Part shown: piece by piece, positions 22,083 through 33,060 of the stretch | How positions within the stretch are numbered: the stretch's first letter is position 1 | Layout of the letters: every line of letters starts with the position of its first letter | Source of the DNA: Lumbricus terrestris | Taxonomy: Eukaryota; Annelida; Clitellata; Crassiclitellata; Lumbricidae | NCBI GenBank assembly: GCA_949752735.1 | Contig: OX457041.1 | Coordinates: 28,444,900 to 28,508,899 of the forward strand | DNA length: 64,000 nucleotides | Reading direction: 5' to 3' | The notes under the pieces: generated by a model | What the model was told of the DNA's origin: nothing | The model's database searches: none | What the model saw: only the letters and a program-made list of their open reading frames with translations | Translations under genes and position numbers: made by a program

Positions 22083-22398
22083 CAGTTGGCCTAACAATGA
22101 ATAGCAAGCAGAGAGAGTCATCAGTGGTATACACGCGCGCACATGTGGAGGCACCAACAAAGGTTTTCCTTCGACTTGCATGTATCATGCATACATGTTT
22201 ACATACATCATGCATACGCAATACAATTATGATGCTCTACAATGTACCGAGGTTGGCAAAATGGTCAACTTAGGTCCGTACAGACCATAATATCTTACAT
22301 CAGCATAAAAGCTCAGTGAGGTTCAACTTATTCACACTGTGATATACAACCAACGGCTGGAGTCTATAATTGAGCGTCTTATAATCAAAGCCAAGCAG

Positions 22399-22399
22399 T

Positions 22400-22445
<46 letters not shown>

Positions 22446-22453
22446 GGCGGCGC
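22399..22453. repeat. CGG microsatellite
   Basis: Seventeen to eighteen CGG triplets with one GGT interruption (GGCGGTGGC). CGG arrays are uncommon in this otherwise AT-rich window. Confidence 0.95.
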
Positions 22454-22504
22454 TTGTACGTTGTGAATAGTAGCAACGATCGTAAATGTCGAAGATCCCT
22501 CTGA

Positions 22505-22545
22505 GGAATGAATGAATGAATGGATGAATGGATGAATGAATGGGG
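22505..22545. repeat. GAAT / GGAT repeat
   Basis: Short GAAT array with GGAT units. Confidence 0.9.
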
Positions 22546-22883
22546 TGCAGAACATTCCTCGCATATTCCTCCATAAACCACAATTCTTCGCTGAAAGTGG
22601 AAGCAACTGACGCTAAACATCAGACGCAAGCACATACAATGTATGGTCTGTAGATTAAGTGCAGGACAACCATATAGTTCTGGCATGGTGTTGATAGTAT
22701 TTTGTGCGATGTATTAGGCAAATGTTTACATCATGTTCGTGGCATGAATTGGCACTTTGCTTAATTGAGGCGATGAAGGGGACAAGTTTTTCCAGCTCCA
22801 ACAAACACTTGAATAGTCTATAATCTTTTTGTATACATTAGAGATAAGCGATTGAACGCATTTGATAAGTTAAGGCTTTCGCG

Positions 22884-22960
22884 AGGTTGGGTCGGGAGCG
22901 CTCCCCAGTGGTAACCTTAAAGAGACGATATAAAAATCATCGTAATGAATTATGAATGAA
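22884..22960 (+). mobile_element. Retroposon 3' tail (GGTTGGGTCGGGAGC type)
   Basis: Shares GGTTGGGTCGGGAGC and a following AGTGGTAACC with 36577-36640, then GACGATATAAAAATCAT and a GAAT-like tail. It is a diverged version of the common tail module. Confidence 0.6.
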
Positions 22961-23477
22961 TTGTGAATTAATCTTTGTCATCGTCGCAATTGCACTTTTA
23001 TAAACATCCAACCAGGGCTGTACACAAGGGTATACGCGGGTACACAGCGTGTACTGACCTCCCAAGGAGTAAAGATAAAAAAGAGAAATAAATAAATTTG
23101 TGCCAAGAAGACAACAGAAGACCGCGATTACATAATAAATAAAACTGATAAATCGATTAAGTTAGTTGGTTTTGTGCCGAGGTAAACATAGGCCAACTAC
23201 GACAAAGTCACCAGAAATCTGATGACTAAAATAGGTCATCAAAAAATCCGAAGACAAAAATACGACTAAATATAGGTTCCATAGTCTCAGGCAACCGTGT
23301 ATCGTGCACTCACTTCGAATTTTACCAGTATTACCCTGCATTTAACCCAATCTGTTATGTACACGTAGAACAGATCATACGGGTGGATAATACCTGATCC
23401 AATCTGCATTTATCTATCGGATCCAATCCGCATTTTATCTATGGAACCTAAGCTGGAAACTGTTGCGTGGAATTATA
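22961..23477. other. No gene recognised
   Basis: Unique-looking sequence preceding the ACAT array. Confidence 0.5.
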
Positions 23478-23669
23478 GATACATACATACATACATACAT
23501 ACATACATACATACATACATACATACATACATACATACATACATACATACATACATACATACATACATACATACATACATACATACATACATACATACAT
23601 ACATACATACATACATACATACATACATACATACATACATACATACACACATACATACATACATACATA

Positions 23670-23700
<31 letters not shown>

Positions 23701-23946
23701 CATACATACGTACATACGTACGTACGTACATACATACATACAAACATACATACATACATACATACATACAATGTCATACATACATACATACATACATACA
23801 TACATACATACATACATACATACATACATACATACATACATACATACATACATACATACATACATACATACATACATACATACATACATACATACATACA
23901 TACATGCATAGTTTGCATACATACATGCATACATACAAACATACAA
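23478..23946. repeat. ACAT microsatellite, about 470 bp
   Basis: Nearly pure ACAT in the left half. GTAC, TTAC and AATGTC interruptions lie at about 23640-23775 and GCAT units at the right end. Tyr-Ile-His-Thr and Met-Tyr-Val-Cys frames are artefacts. Confidence 0.97.
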
Positions 23947-24518
23947 AGCCCTAGGCATATAAAATCTAGTCTATGTATAGGCCTACAAGCTATTATTCAA
24001 CACGACCTTCAACTTGTTGTCTAGCGGAAAGTGAGAACGAGTGTGCTAAGTAAGACCAGACATCATAGATAGCGCGCGAGGCACACGCGTGCCTGCCATG
24101 CATGGCAACGCTGCTTCTAGATAAATAATATTACACGAATCATTTCCCGTCGACATATCAAGGATATATTATTATTATTATTATTTTATCCAGTTGCAGG
24201 TCAGACTTTGAATTGGAAATTCTATCTCATTCCTGGCAATCATTAACCTAATTCATCAAAAAAGGGATAAAAGAAAAAAACTAATTAACGAATAGATTTG
24301 AAATCGATCGCAGTAGTTGTTTACTGGCAGCGCTTGTATTTATAAGAACGACTATATATATATAAATATATTCAAGATATATGTATAGTATGTATATTAT
24401 ATAATATATAACGGTTATAACTGCACAATATTACAGCACTGTGAGCTGTTGTCTCCTGCCACCAACGGTGTAAATGGACAACAGGTTTATTGGCACACTT
24501 CAGATTGCGCTGCTACAT
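23947..24518. other. No gene recognised
   Basis: AT-rich spacer with an ATT patch (24165-24185) and TA patch (24353-24410). Confidence 0.5.
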
Positions 24519-24649
<131 letters not shown>

Positions 24650-24955
24650 ACCGAGAGACCAGTGTGCCCGTAGGTGCTCGATTCCGTTCTCGTTATTGCA
24701 CGCCAGGTTTGTCTCTACAAGGCGGCGTGTGTTAGGTCCTACAGTGGTGCTCCACACCATTCTGTTATATTATCCAGCCATTCCTTGTGTGGTCGTCCTT
24801 TCCTGTTAGATCCCTCCATTCTTCCAAACACAACTGTCTTGATCTTTCTGCTGTTATCCATCCTGCATATATTATGCCCAAAGAGTTGCACTGCTACATG
24901 GTCAACACTTTCGTAGATGCAACTGCCACTATAATAGAGTAGTGGTACATTCATG
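24650..24955 (-). mobile_element. RTE-like LINE 3' end, 5'-truncated
   Basis: Minus-strand coding remnant of a reverse transcriptase C-terminus containing VQLFGHNICRMDNSRKIK, VFGRMEGSNRKGRPHKEWLD and WCGAPL. This is the arrangement typical of RTE-like invertebrate LINEs. About 85 bp of 3' untranslated sequence follows, ending in GGTCTCTCGGTT and the GAT tail. 5' truncation plus a triplet tail are hallmarks of LINE retrotransposition. Confidence 0.85.
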
Positions 24956-25127
24956 CATTGTATCTATAAACAATAACACTTGTAGGACTAGACCTAGTTC
25001 CTATCCAACCTATTAATTACACTTGTAGGCGTGAGCTTATATACATGTAGAGTTCCTTCAGATGTTATTGTTGGATCTACTAGTAACATGGGCTATATAA
25101 TTATATTTGAGAATTGTTGTCCAGTAC

Positions 25128-25205
<78 letters not shown>

Positions 25206-25371
25206 CAGTAGCAGTAGCAGTAGCAGTAGCAGTAGCAGTAGCAGTAGCAGTAGCAGTAGCAGTAGCAGTAGCAGTAGCAGTAGCAGCAGCAGCAGCAGCA
25301 GTGGTGGTGGTGGCGGTGGTGGTGGTGGTGGTGGTGGTGGTGGTGGTGGTAGTAGTAGCAGTTGTTGTTGT
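25128..25371. repeat. Graded triplet repeat: TAG to TAGCAG to CAG to TGG
   Basis: A single continuous array in which TAG triplets (25128-25204) give way to alternating AGCAGT (to about 25282), pure AGC (to about 25299), GGT (to 25350), and then AGT, AGC and TTG again. The reading-frame products (Val, Ser, Leu, Gly or Pro runs) are artefacts. Confidence 0.97.
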
Positions 25372-25626
25372 TTCAGTCTTTGTCGCTGTGGCATATAGTC
25401 TCAGTGAGCTCTGACGGCTGCTGTTAGCTTCGTCAACCGAATTTGTCTGGTGGCATATACTAGACTAAACTAGAGTGATCGTGGGTGTAGGAATTTGTAT
25501 ACGCCCTAGTGAATAAGTTAGCTTCGGGAAACAGGAGACACATACAATGTATGTCTAATGACAAGGAACACCCGTCAATGATAACTAGGTTTATAGTTAC
25601 ATTTATTTAAGCCTGTAGTTACTATT

Positions 25627-26039
25627 CTATGCTATGCTATGCTAGGTTATGCCATGCCATACCATTCCATACCATACAATAACCATACAATACCATACCA
25701 TACTTACTATACTATACTATACTATACTATACTATGCTATGCTGTGCTGTGCTGTGCTATGCTATGCTATGCTGTGCTGTGCTGTGCTGTGCTGTGCTAT
25801 GCTATGCTATGCTATGCTATGCTATGATGTGCTGTGCTGTGCTGTGCTATGCTATGCTATGCTATGCTATGCTATGCTATACTATACTATACTATACTAT
25901 ACTAAACTATACTATACTATACTATACTATACTATACTATACTATACTATACTATACTATACTATACTATACTATACTATACTATACTATACTATACTAT
26001 ACTATACTATACTATACTATACTATACTATACTATACTA
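25627..26039. repeat. Pentanucleotide array (CTATG, CTGTG, CTATA), left part
   Basis: Domains of CTATG, GCTGT and finally CTATA units. It is split from 27057-27158 by a hAT insertion and was one array before it. Confidence 0.97.
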
Positions 26040-27064
26040 CAGTGGTTCTCAAACTTCCGCAGGCCACGGACCGGAAATAATTTTGTTGGAAGCTCGCGGA
26101 CCACTAACTTTAATGACATGCGCAAACGAAAATGAACTGTATTATAAAAAAGACTATTACAGGGTTATTCGTGATTAGGGATTTGTTTCATTAATTAGAA
26201 CATATTCCTAATAGCATTTCAATTATTTCTCAATTTAATTGTCATTTAATTGCATTTAAAAAAAATTTAACTAAAACTTTCAAACAACATTAGGAGTTTG
26301 TTAATGTTAGCCTATAAGAGGATCTGCAAAAATATATAATGACACATTACTAAGATTTTGCGCTAATGATGGAAACACCTGCTCGAAATAAAACACAGAA
26401 ATCAGAATATCCCCACATTTAAAATATATATTCGATCATATTTTCGTGTGAATGGGCGATTAATTTTTACATGTAGCTTGGATGTTCGCATAGGAAACCA
26501 GTTCAGAATTATCTTTTCATGCGGTCTGAGCGGCCACGCTCTAGCAATGTTCTTTTATTTAGGCCTACATTTAAAAAAATGACCAAATAGGCTTGCTTAT
26601 ATTTTGCAAATTTTTAAAATCACACAAACACATTTGTTTATATTTATAATTTTATATCATGTTATAAAATTAAAAGACCTGCATCCAGTAAGAAAAAACT
26701 TAATGATTGATCACAATGATCAGCGTTTACTTCACTATCGCACACCAAAGAATCTACAGAAGTAAAACGAAACTGACTGCAGTAGACTAATAGACGTATA
26801 GATAATTAATTTTTAAAAATACAAATTGTTTAAAAAGCCAGTTGACAAAGTTAAAATAAGGCACTGGTAATGTAGTTTTAAATTCGAGGAAGAAGTTTGA
26901 ATAAATTTTGAATAACAATTCAAATAATCTCACAATTTGAAACATATATAAATTAATATTTATAATTTATTTCCACTCTCAGATTTCTTCACGGACCGGC
27001 GATCAGGTCTCCGCGGACCGGCGCCGGTCCGCGGACCACCACTTTGAGAACCACTGCTATACTA
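26032..27064. mobile_element. Non-autonomous hAT element, copy 1
   Basis: The element proper is 26040-27056 (1,017 bp). It starts CAGTGGTTCTCAAA and ends in the inverse TTTGAGAACCACTG. CTATACTA on each side (26032-26039, 27057-27064) fits an 8-bp target duplication; the repeat phase shifts by 8 (3 modulo 5) across the insertion, as required. No coding capacity beyond short frames. A perfect 26-bp GC-rich palindrome at 27010-27035 (centre GGCGCC) lies just inside the right end. Apparently base-for-base identical to 48182-49198. Confidence 0.93.
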
Positions 27065-27158
27065 TACTATACTATACTATACTATACTATACTATACTAT
27101 ACTATACTATACTATACTATACTATACTATACTATACTATACTATACTATACTATACT
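27057..27158. repeat. CTATA array, right part
   Basis: Continuation of the array at 25627-26039 after the hAT insertion. It adjoins the 3' end of a LINE fragment on the minus strand. Confidence 0.95.
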
Positions 27159-27815
27159 GCACTGTTACTATTTTAGGATTTATAAAGCGCCTCTCACTGT
27201 ACAACCTTTATATCAGAGGACTCCCAGTACGAAGATCCCCTTGGAATAAGAAAAGATTTAAGGAGACGCGCAGAGACAATTGTGCTTCCAGATAAGATCT
27301 GAGTACGAATTATAGTAGGGATGCCATTCCACAGCAAAGGGTCGACAGATGCAAGGGCACGATGCTGGGCTGTAGCAGTCCGAGATCGTGCATGGTACAA
27401 GAAGGTCATGACGGTCTAAAGAGCGGATAGGACGTCCAGTGGTAGTTGAGATAGGTCGCCTAATAAGATCAGAGAGGTAGCGAGGAGCTGTACCCAAGAA
27501 CATCTTATACGTAAGAAAGAGAACTTTATATTGGATTCGCGCAGTTAAGGGAAGCCAATGAAGGTGTTCAGTCATAAAAGTTGAAATGTGAGAGAAACTA
27601 GGGAGGCGGGCAATCAGGCGAGCAGATGCACTGAGCACCGATTGGAGTGGTGCGAGGCGAAGTTTTGGTAGGCCAATGAGTAATGAGTTGCAGTAGTCAA
27701 TACGAGATGAAGGCATGAACCATAGAAGAAAAAATCGACAAGCGGGACAGATCGTCGAATGTCACGTAAACGTCGTAGATGATAGAAGCTGGACCGAGAA
27801 AGATTAGATTAGAGA
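27159..27815 (-). mobile_element. CR1/L2-like LINE 3' end, 5'-truncated
   Basis: Minus-strand reverse transcriptase C-terminal region. FYHLRRLRDIRR is upstream of a frameshift, followed by SRIDYCNSLLIGLPKLRLAP, SARLIARLPSFSHIS, EHLHWLPLTARIQYKVLF and PRYLSDLIRRP. A further shift leads to WNGIPTIIRTQ and the end of the protein. The 3' end, GAGGCGCTTTATAAATCC, resembles the SINE tail module. It runs into the TATAG (CTATA) pentanucleotide array. Confidence 0.9.
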
Positions 27816-28034
27816 TAAAATTATGTGAAGAGATGGAAAGAGTATTGTCTACACTCTAATCGCGAAGTATGTCATATGGTAAGCTTAAGCTTACTACGGC
27901 TTGTCCACTGGGTGGATAGTTTAAGCTATGTCTTATGGCAACCTCCACAACTTACTTCGAAAGTAACTTCTGTACCTTACCACAAAGTAAGGTCAAGGTT
28001 ACTTCGGGTTTGTCCAACAGGTGGATAGTTAAGG
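27816..28034. repeat. Two diverged ancestral-looking repeats beside the 46-bp array
   Basis: TACGGCTTGTCCACTGGGTG and TCGGGTTTGTCCAACAGGTG segments about 115 bp apart, each followed by GGATAGTT and an AAC-TGTGGC-like start of the 46-bp unit, look like older copies of a longer unit. Confidence 0.6.
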
Positions 28035-28623
28035 TAACCATGTGGCGACCTGCAGAGCTTACTTCACCAAGTTGCTTAGGTAACCATGTGGCGACTCGCA
28101 GAGCTTACTTCACCAAGTTGCTTAGGTAACCATGTGGCGACTTGCAGAGCTTACTTCACCAAGTTGCTTAGGTAACCATGTGGCGACTTGCAGAGCTTAC
28201 TTCACCAAGTTGCTTAGGTAACCAGGTGGCGACTTGCAGAGCTTACTTCACCAAGTTGCTTAGGTAACCATGTGGCGACTTGCATAGCTTACTTCACCAA
28301 GTTGCTTAGGTAACCAGGTGGCGACTTGCAGAGCTTACTTCACCAAGTTGCTTAGGTAACCAGGTGGCGACTTGCAGAGCTTACTTCACCAAGTTGCTTA
28401 GGTAACCATGTGGCGACTTGCAGAGCTTACTTCACCAAGTTGCTTGGGTAACCAGGTGGCGACTTGCAGAGCTTACTTCACCAAGTTGCTTAGGTAACCA
28501 TGTGGCGACTTGCAGAGCTTACTTCACCAAGTTGCTTAGGTAACCATGTGGCGACTTGCAGAGTTTACTTCACCAAGTTGCTTAGGTAACCAGGTGGCGA
28601 CTTGCAGAGCTTACTTCACCAAG
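28035..28623. repeat. 46-bp minisatellite, 12 full copies plus a partial
   Basis: Units start TAACCATGTGGCGACTTGC at 28035 and every 46 bp to 28587, where a 37-bp partial ends. CATG/CAGG is the main variable position. Confidence 0.97.
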
Positions 28624-28664
28624 GGTCCTATCTTTCTACATGGAACGGTAATGTAACTGCAAAG

Positions 28665-28706
28665 CTGGGCATCTTACTTTGTAAGCTAATATAATAAGAT
28701 GCCCAG
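28665..28706. repeat. 12-bp inverted repeat (hairpin)
   Basis: CTGGGCATCTTA (28665-28676) and TAAGATGCCCAG (28695-28706) are perfect inverses around an 18-nt loop, 42 bp beyond the minisatellite. Confidence 0.85.
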
Positions 28707-29931
28707 GCTAATATATGGAACCTTCAGTGCTACTTCTATACAATGATTGTCAATGAACCTTGATATTTTCATCAGAATTAGTAATTAAAGTGAACTATTC
28801 AATACCGTAATATACTACAACAGAAAAACCCAATGATAAATTTTATTAATGTAATCGTCAGCATTATAATATGTTAAAGTCAACGAGTTTATTACATTTA
28901 AACTCGTCAACATCACCAATCAAACAATCATCAAGTATAAACGAAGCCGTAAAAGAGCAATAGTTTAAACAAGGATGGGCCCTGATTTCCAGTATGCAAC
29001 TGCTTACATTGGATAGTCACAATTGCTGAGATCTAAGCATGCAAATTATTATATTAAACACAGACTGAAGAGTATATTAGTAAAACAAGGTCTTAAGATC
29101 GGCATCAGTCTTACACTAGCAAAAAGTCAAGTAAGAGGATTATAATAGAGAACTCAAATAGTTAATAGGAAACAAACATTAATTTGAAAGTCTGCAATGT
29201 TATTACATAATAGGAATGCCTTTTATACTATCATAACAGAACTGATGCTAGTTATCGTAGTGCTAGTATTAACAATAGTAACTAATATAAATATCAGTAA
29301 TCCTATTGTTAGTAATAATTGATAATTAGTAATCATAATAGCAATGGTACTAGTACAATCTCCAACATTTTTCAAGTCATGCTATTAGCAATAGCAGTAG
29401 CAATAGTACAATAACAGCAACAATAGCCTTTAACGGAACATAATGGTCAGTACCAATCACGCTAAATATCACCTTTTAGCAAAAAAACTAAAAAAGAATT
29501 TTTTTAATTATTCATAAAAGCAGGTTAAGCTGAATTTAATCAATTTTCGGTACATTATTAACAATTCTGTGACAATTGCATGAATAATAATAGAAGCAAT
29601 GTTCAGCAAATGATACACTTTTAGAACAGGATCAAGAAATAAAATTAACATTAAAGTCTTCCAAAATGCTAAGTGATCGGCAAAAAGATATGTAAAAAAT
29701 CAAAATTCATAATTAGTCATGTTCTAGTAAAGTCTACATAAACTTGTTGTAATCTACATTTAAAACCACAACCATAATATTTATTGAAACCAAAAGTAAA
29801 ACAGCTGAATAAAGTTACTAATAAGATACAAATACAATTTTTTTGAAAGGGCAAGTCTTAAAAGGAAGCCCTGCAAACGATGATAATCTAGAATAAACAT
29901 TTAATCGAATAGTGGCAAGATGGCAGGATAT
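28707..29931. other. No gene recognised
   Basis: AT-rich sequence with scattered TAGTAA-type motifs (29230-29420). No coding or element ends were seen. Confidence 0.5.
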
Positions 29932-30150
29932 GGCGCGGTGGTGTAGTGGTGGCGTTGTTGCCTTGAAGCCGGAAGGTTCGGGGTTCGAATCCACCTCACG
30001 TCGCCGCGTAAGGACCTTGGGCAAGTCCTTCACTCACAATTGCTCAGCGCTTCGGCGTGAAACTCCGGTGCAGTGTCCGCTCTGCATTCGGGAGCGCCTC
30101 TGAGTAGGGAGAGATTGAAGGGGCGCTATAACAAGTGCACATACAAACAA
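29932..30150 (+). mobile_element. tRNA-derived SINE
   Basis: Plus-orientation copy with box A TGGTGTAGTGG and box B GTTCGAATC, a well-kept middle, and the GGGGCGCTATAACAAGTGCA end followed by CATACAAACAAAAATA. One of the best-preserved copies. Confidence 0.93.
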
Positions 30151-30727
30151 AAATATAACCCAAAGCTTAGGTGTAAATACAAAGATAAAAGAAAAATTTC
30201 TACAGAAATGTATCAGTCATTGCAGAATTGATCACATTGCAGTCATAATATTTTATAATATGCAACAGAAATGATCTCAACTTAAGTGCAGGAATTATTA
30301 CAAAAGAAACGAACAATTAAAAATAAATTGGTATGAGCAAATCATGAACTACAGTTCATTCGGCTGAATGACAACCGTAATTGCAAACTAAAGTACTATA
30401 ACGCTGCGCATAAAGCACATAGACCTTAAAGAAAAACTAGTAAACACTCCAACGATAAACAATCTCAAATATGAGTACTTGATATCTGAGGGTACAAGCA
30501 CTTCATATTTGTTACTCAATAGAAATTGCTACAACACATAGTCTAAAATAATTAAGTCAATTCGAAGAGTAAGATTCAGATACTTTAGAACTAGCGAGAG
30601 AAAAAATGGAAATGAAAATTAGAATGAAAGATTCACAGTAAATTACAGCACAATACAAAAATTTGTGTAACAGAGTAAAGATCTCAGCGAAGAAAGATAA
30701 ACAGGGGTGGATATAGAAAAAATGCAA
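30151..30727. other. No gene recognised
   Basis: AT-rich spacer without recognised features. Confidence 0.5.
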
Positions 30728-30914
30728 TCAGATTGAGAAGTGCACAATGGAAGAGAAAACAATGGAGGCATACAAGTTTGTAAAGGAAGTAAACAGGAAA
30801 TGGCAACCGAAACAAACAGCAATAAAGGACACAGACGGAAATATAAAAATGGATAAGGATAAATGCAAACAAAGGTGGACGCAATATTGCAGTGAACTAT
30901 ACAACGACCAGCAG
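30728..30914 (+). mobile_element. RTE-like LINE fragment (endonuclease-RT linker)
   Basis: Plus-strand remnant reading EVNRKWQPKQTAIKD, DGNIKMDKDKCKQRW and TQYCSELYND, the linker typical of RTE-like LINEs between endonuclease and reverse transcriptase. Beyond about 30914 the sequence belongs to a different LINE in the opposite orientation. Confidence 0.7.
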
Positions 30915-31622
30915 TGCAAACAGTGGACTCAGACTGAGCGGTCCCAATGCAGACCTGCTGATTCCGGTCACGCAGGTAAGAAGCTAACCAGTTTAAGACT
31001 GTCCCAGAGACGCCAAAGCTATTGGCAAGTCTTGAAAGAAGCAACTGATGGTCAACAGTGTCAAAGGCTGCACTGAGGTCAAGACATACTGAGAGGCAGG
31101 CTTTCCCGTTGTCAATAGACGAGAAGATGATATCCAGTGTAGAGACAAGGGCGGTCTCAGTGGAATAGCCTTTGCGGTAAGATGACTGATAAGGACTGAA
31201 GTTGGGACAAGTGATGTTCACGTTTCTTAATACGAGTGAGAAACAGACGTTTGAGGATCTTAGAAATGTTATTAAGGCTGGAAATAGGTCTGAAGTTTGA
31301 AAGATTGCTGAAGAGTCTAGGTTAGGTTTTTTAAGCAAGGGTGTGACTAGAGCGGATTTGAAGCATGACGGCAAATGTCCTCCAGCAAAAGACAGGTTGG
31401 CCAAGCATGCAATAAGGTGGGAGAAAACATCAGAGCAGGAAAGCATAAGAGATGTTGGGATGAAATCCATTTGGGATAATTTAGGAGCCATGCTTTTAAG
31501 AAGATTGTAGACTTCAAAGTAGGGGACATGTGGCAAGTCACTGAAGGCAGATCCAGAGAAATCAGAGTCAAGCAGCAGGTCATTCCATAAAAAATAAGCA
31601 GTACATTTAGCAATTTTACATT
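30915..31622 (-). mobile_element. CR1/L2-like LINE, central RT fragment
   Basis: Minus-strand reverse transcriptase fragment: PTSLMLSCSDVFSHLIACL, FKSALVTPLLKKPNLD, SPYQSSYRKGYSTETALV, then CLSVCLDLSAAFDTVDHQLL (RT domain A with its catalytic Asp) and SYLRDRNQQVCIG. Frameshifts show it is dead. It is interrupted at 31623 by a piggyBac-like element and resumes at 32878. It stops abruptly at 30915 against an oppositely oriented LINE piece. Confidence 0.88.
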
Positions 31623-32077
31623 TTAACCCATTTTAGCCCACAGTTCCACTTCTGGAACAAGGGGGATAAAATGTCACGGGTTACGTACTTTGAACTTCCC
31701 ACCGAAAGTAATGGACAGGAAGTGCTTAGCAATAAACAATACATCAATTTTTGGTGAAACTTCATTGAAATTCTTTGTAATTAATCAATTACAATTTTTT
31801 TCCTTTTTACATTAATTATTTCCTGTTACCGTTGGAAATGTCCAGAAGAAAGTAATTATTACAATGTCATTACTTATTTCAAATTTTAATTTCATAACTA
31901 ATTTCAACGGGAAATACTGTATAGAAATTTATGTAATACATCGAAATTGTGTTAAAACAATTATCCTAAGGAATTTAGTAATTTGAACTTTTGTTCCATA
32001 TGTGGAACTGTGGGAAACAACAGCACCATGGCAAATTAAAATTTGTATTTTTGCTTTCTGTACTCTATGAGGTTATC

Positions 32078-32133
32078 ACAATGGGAGCGCTACTGAATGG
32101 CCTTGGTTGTGAGCGGCGCTATATAAATTACTA
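32078..32133 (+). mobile_element. Retroposon 3' tail nested in the piggyBac-like element
   Basis: CAATGGGAGCGCTACTGAAT and GAGCGGCGCTATATAAATTA match the common tail module. ACATT and then ACAT repeats continue directly from it. Confidence 0.8.
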
Positions 32134-32144
32134 ATTACATTACA

Positions 32145-32175
<31 letters not shown>

Positions 32176-32453
32176 CATACATGCATGCATAGTTGCATAC
32201 ATACATACATACATGCATGAATGCATAGTTGCATACATACATACATACATACATGCATGCATGCATAGTTGCATACATACATACATACATACATACATAC
32301 ATACATACATACATACATACATGCATAGTTGCATACATGCATACATGCATACATACATACATACATACATACATACATACACACATACATACATGCATGC
32401 ATGCATGCATACATACATACATGCATGCATGCATGCATACATACATACATACA

Positions 32454-32485
<32 letters not shown>

Positions 32486-32582
32486 CACATACATACATAT
32501 ACATACATACATACATATACACATACATACATATACATACATACATACATACATACATACATACATACATACATACATACAT
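32134..32582. repeat. ACAT / GCAT microsatellite
   Basis: About 450 bp of ACAT with GCAT blocks, AGTTGC interruptions at four places and ATATAC variants. It starts at the nested retroposon tail. Confidence 0.97.
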
Positions 32583-32877
32583 GAAAGTTGCTTCCCACAC
32601 TGTCACAAAACCCACTAGACATGCAAGCTGTGAACTTTTTGCTGTTCAGCTTCACTAGAAACTTCATCAAAACTAAATAAGAAATTATCTTACAACAATG
32701 TTCATGTACCTGTAAATTCCCACAGTTCCACTTCTGGAACAAACATATTTTGTGCAAATTTCTATGGAAAAAATATAATTAAATTTCACAGAATATTTTT
32801 CCTCTTCATTTTGGCACTAAAGCAATAGTGTAAACGAAAAAAAATTCTGAAAAAAAATTCGGGCTAAAATGGGTTAA

Positions 32878-33060
32878 ATTGTTAATCTTGTTGATAAAAA
32901 ATGTAGCAAAGCTAGATCACAGAATTTGATTTTCAGAGTCTGAGCGTTGGCAATCGAGAGTATCTTTCGAGTGCAGAGGATGTTGGGAGATGCGCCATCG
33001 ATCCCGTGGATTATCAGCGCTTTCGAGTCGACTACGAAAAAAATTACGTTCTTGATTCAT
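32878..33060 (-). mobile_element. CR1/L2-like LINE, upstream part after the insertion
   Basis: Minus-strand continuation of the LINE at 30915-31622. It reads VVDSKALIIHGIDG near 33035-32994, and later a frame through LLHFLSTRLTI reaches the insertion point. The right boundary is uncertain. Confidence 0.6.

Larger units (their letters stand above)
31623..32877. mobile_element. piggyBac-like non-autonomous element flanked by TTAA
   Basis: The element proper is 31627-32873, beginning CCCATTTTAGCCC and ending in its exact inverse GGGCTAAAATGGG. Both sides carry TTAA (31623-31626 and 32874-32877), the piggyBac target site. Three copies of a CCACAGTTCCAC...TGGAAC motif, two direct (31638, 32720) and one inverted (31991-32015), may be transposase-binding repeats. 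No transposase is present. A retroposon tail plus ACAT array sits inside. The host sequence on both sides is one LINE. Confidence 0.88.

Noticed and set aside
23441..23958. Long open frames encoding Tyr-Ile-His-Thr or Met-Tyr-Val-Cys runs (also at 32135-32757 and 50791-51251)
   Set aside because: ACAT has period four, so it lacks stops in most frames. The frames follow the array exactly and have no splice or start context.
28035..28623. CRISPR-like array
   Set aside because: Direct tandem units with no unique spacers, in eukaryotic DNA.
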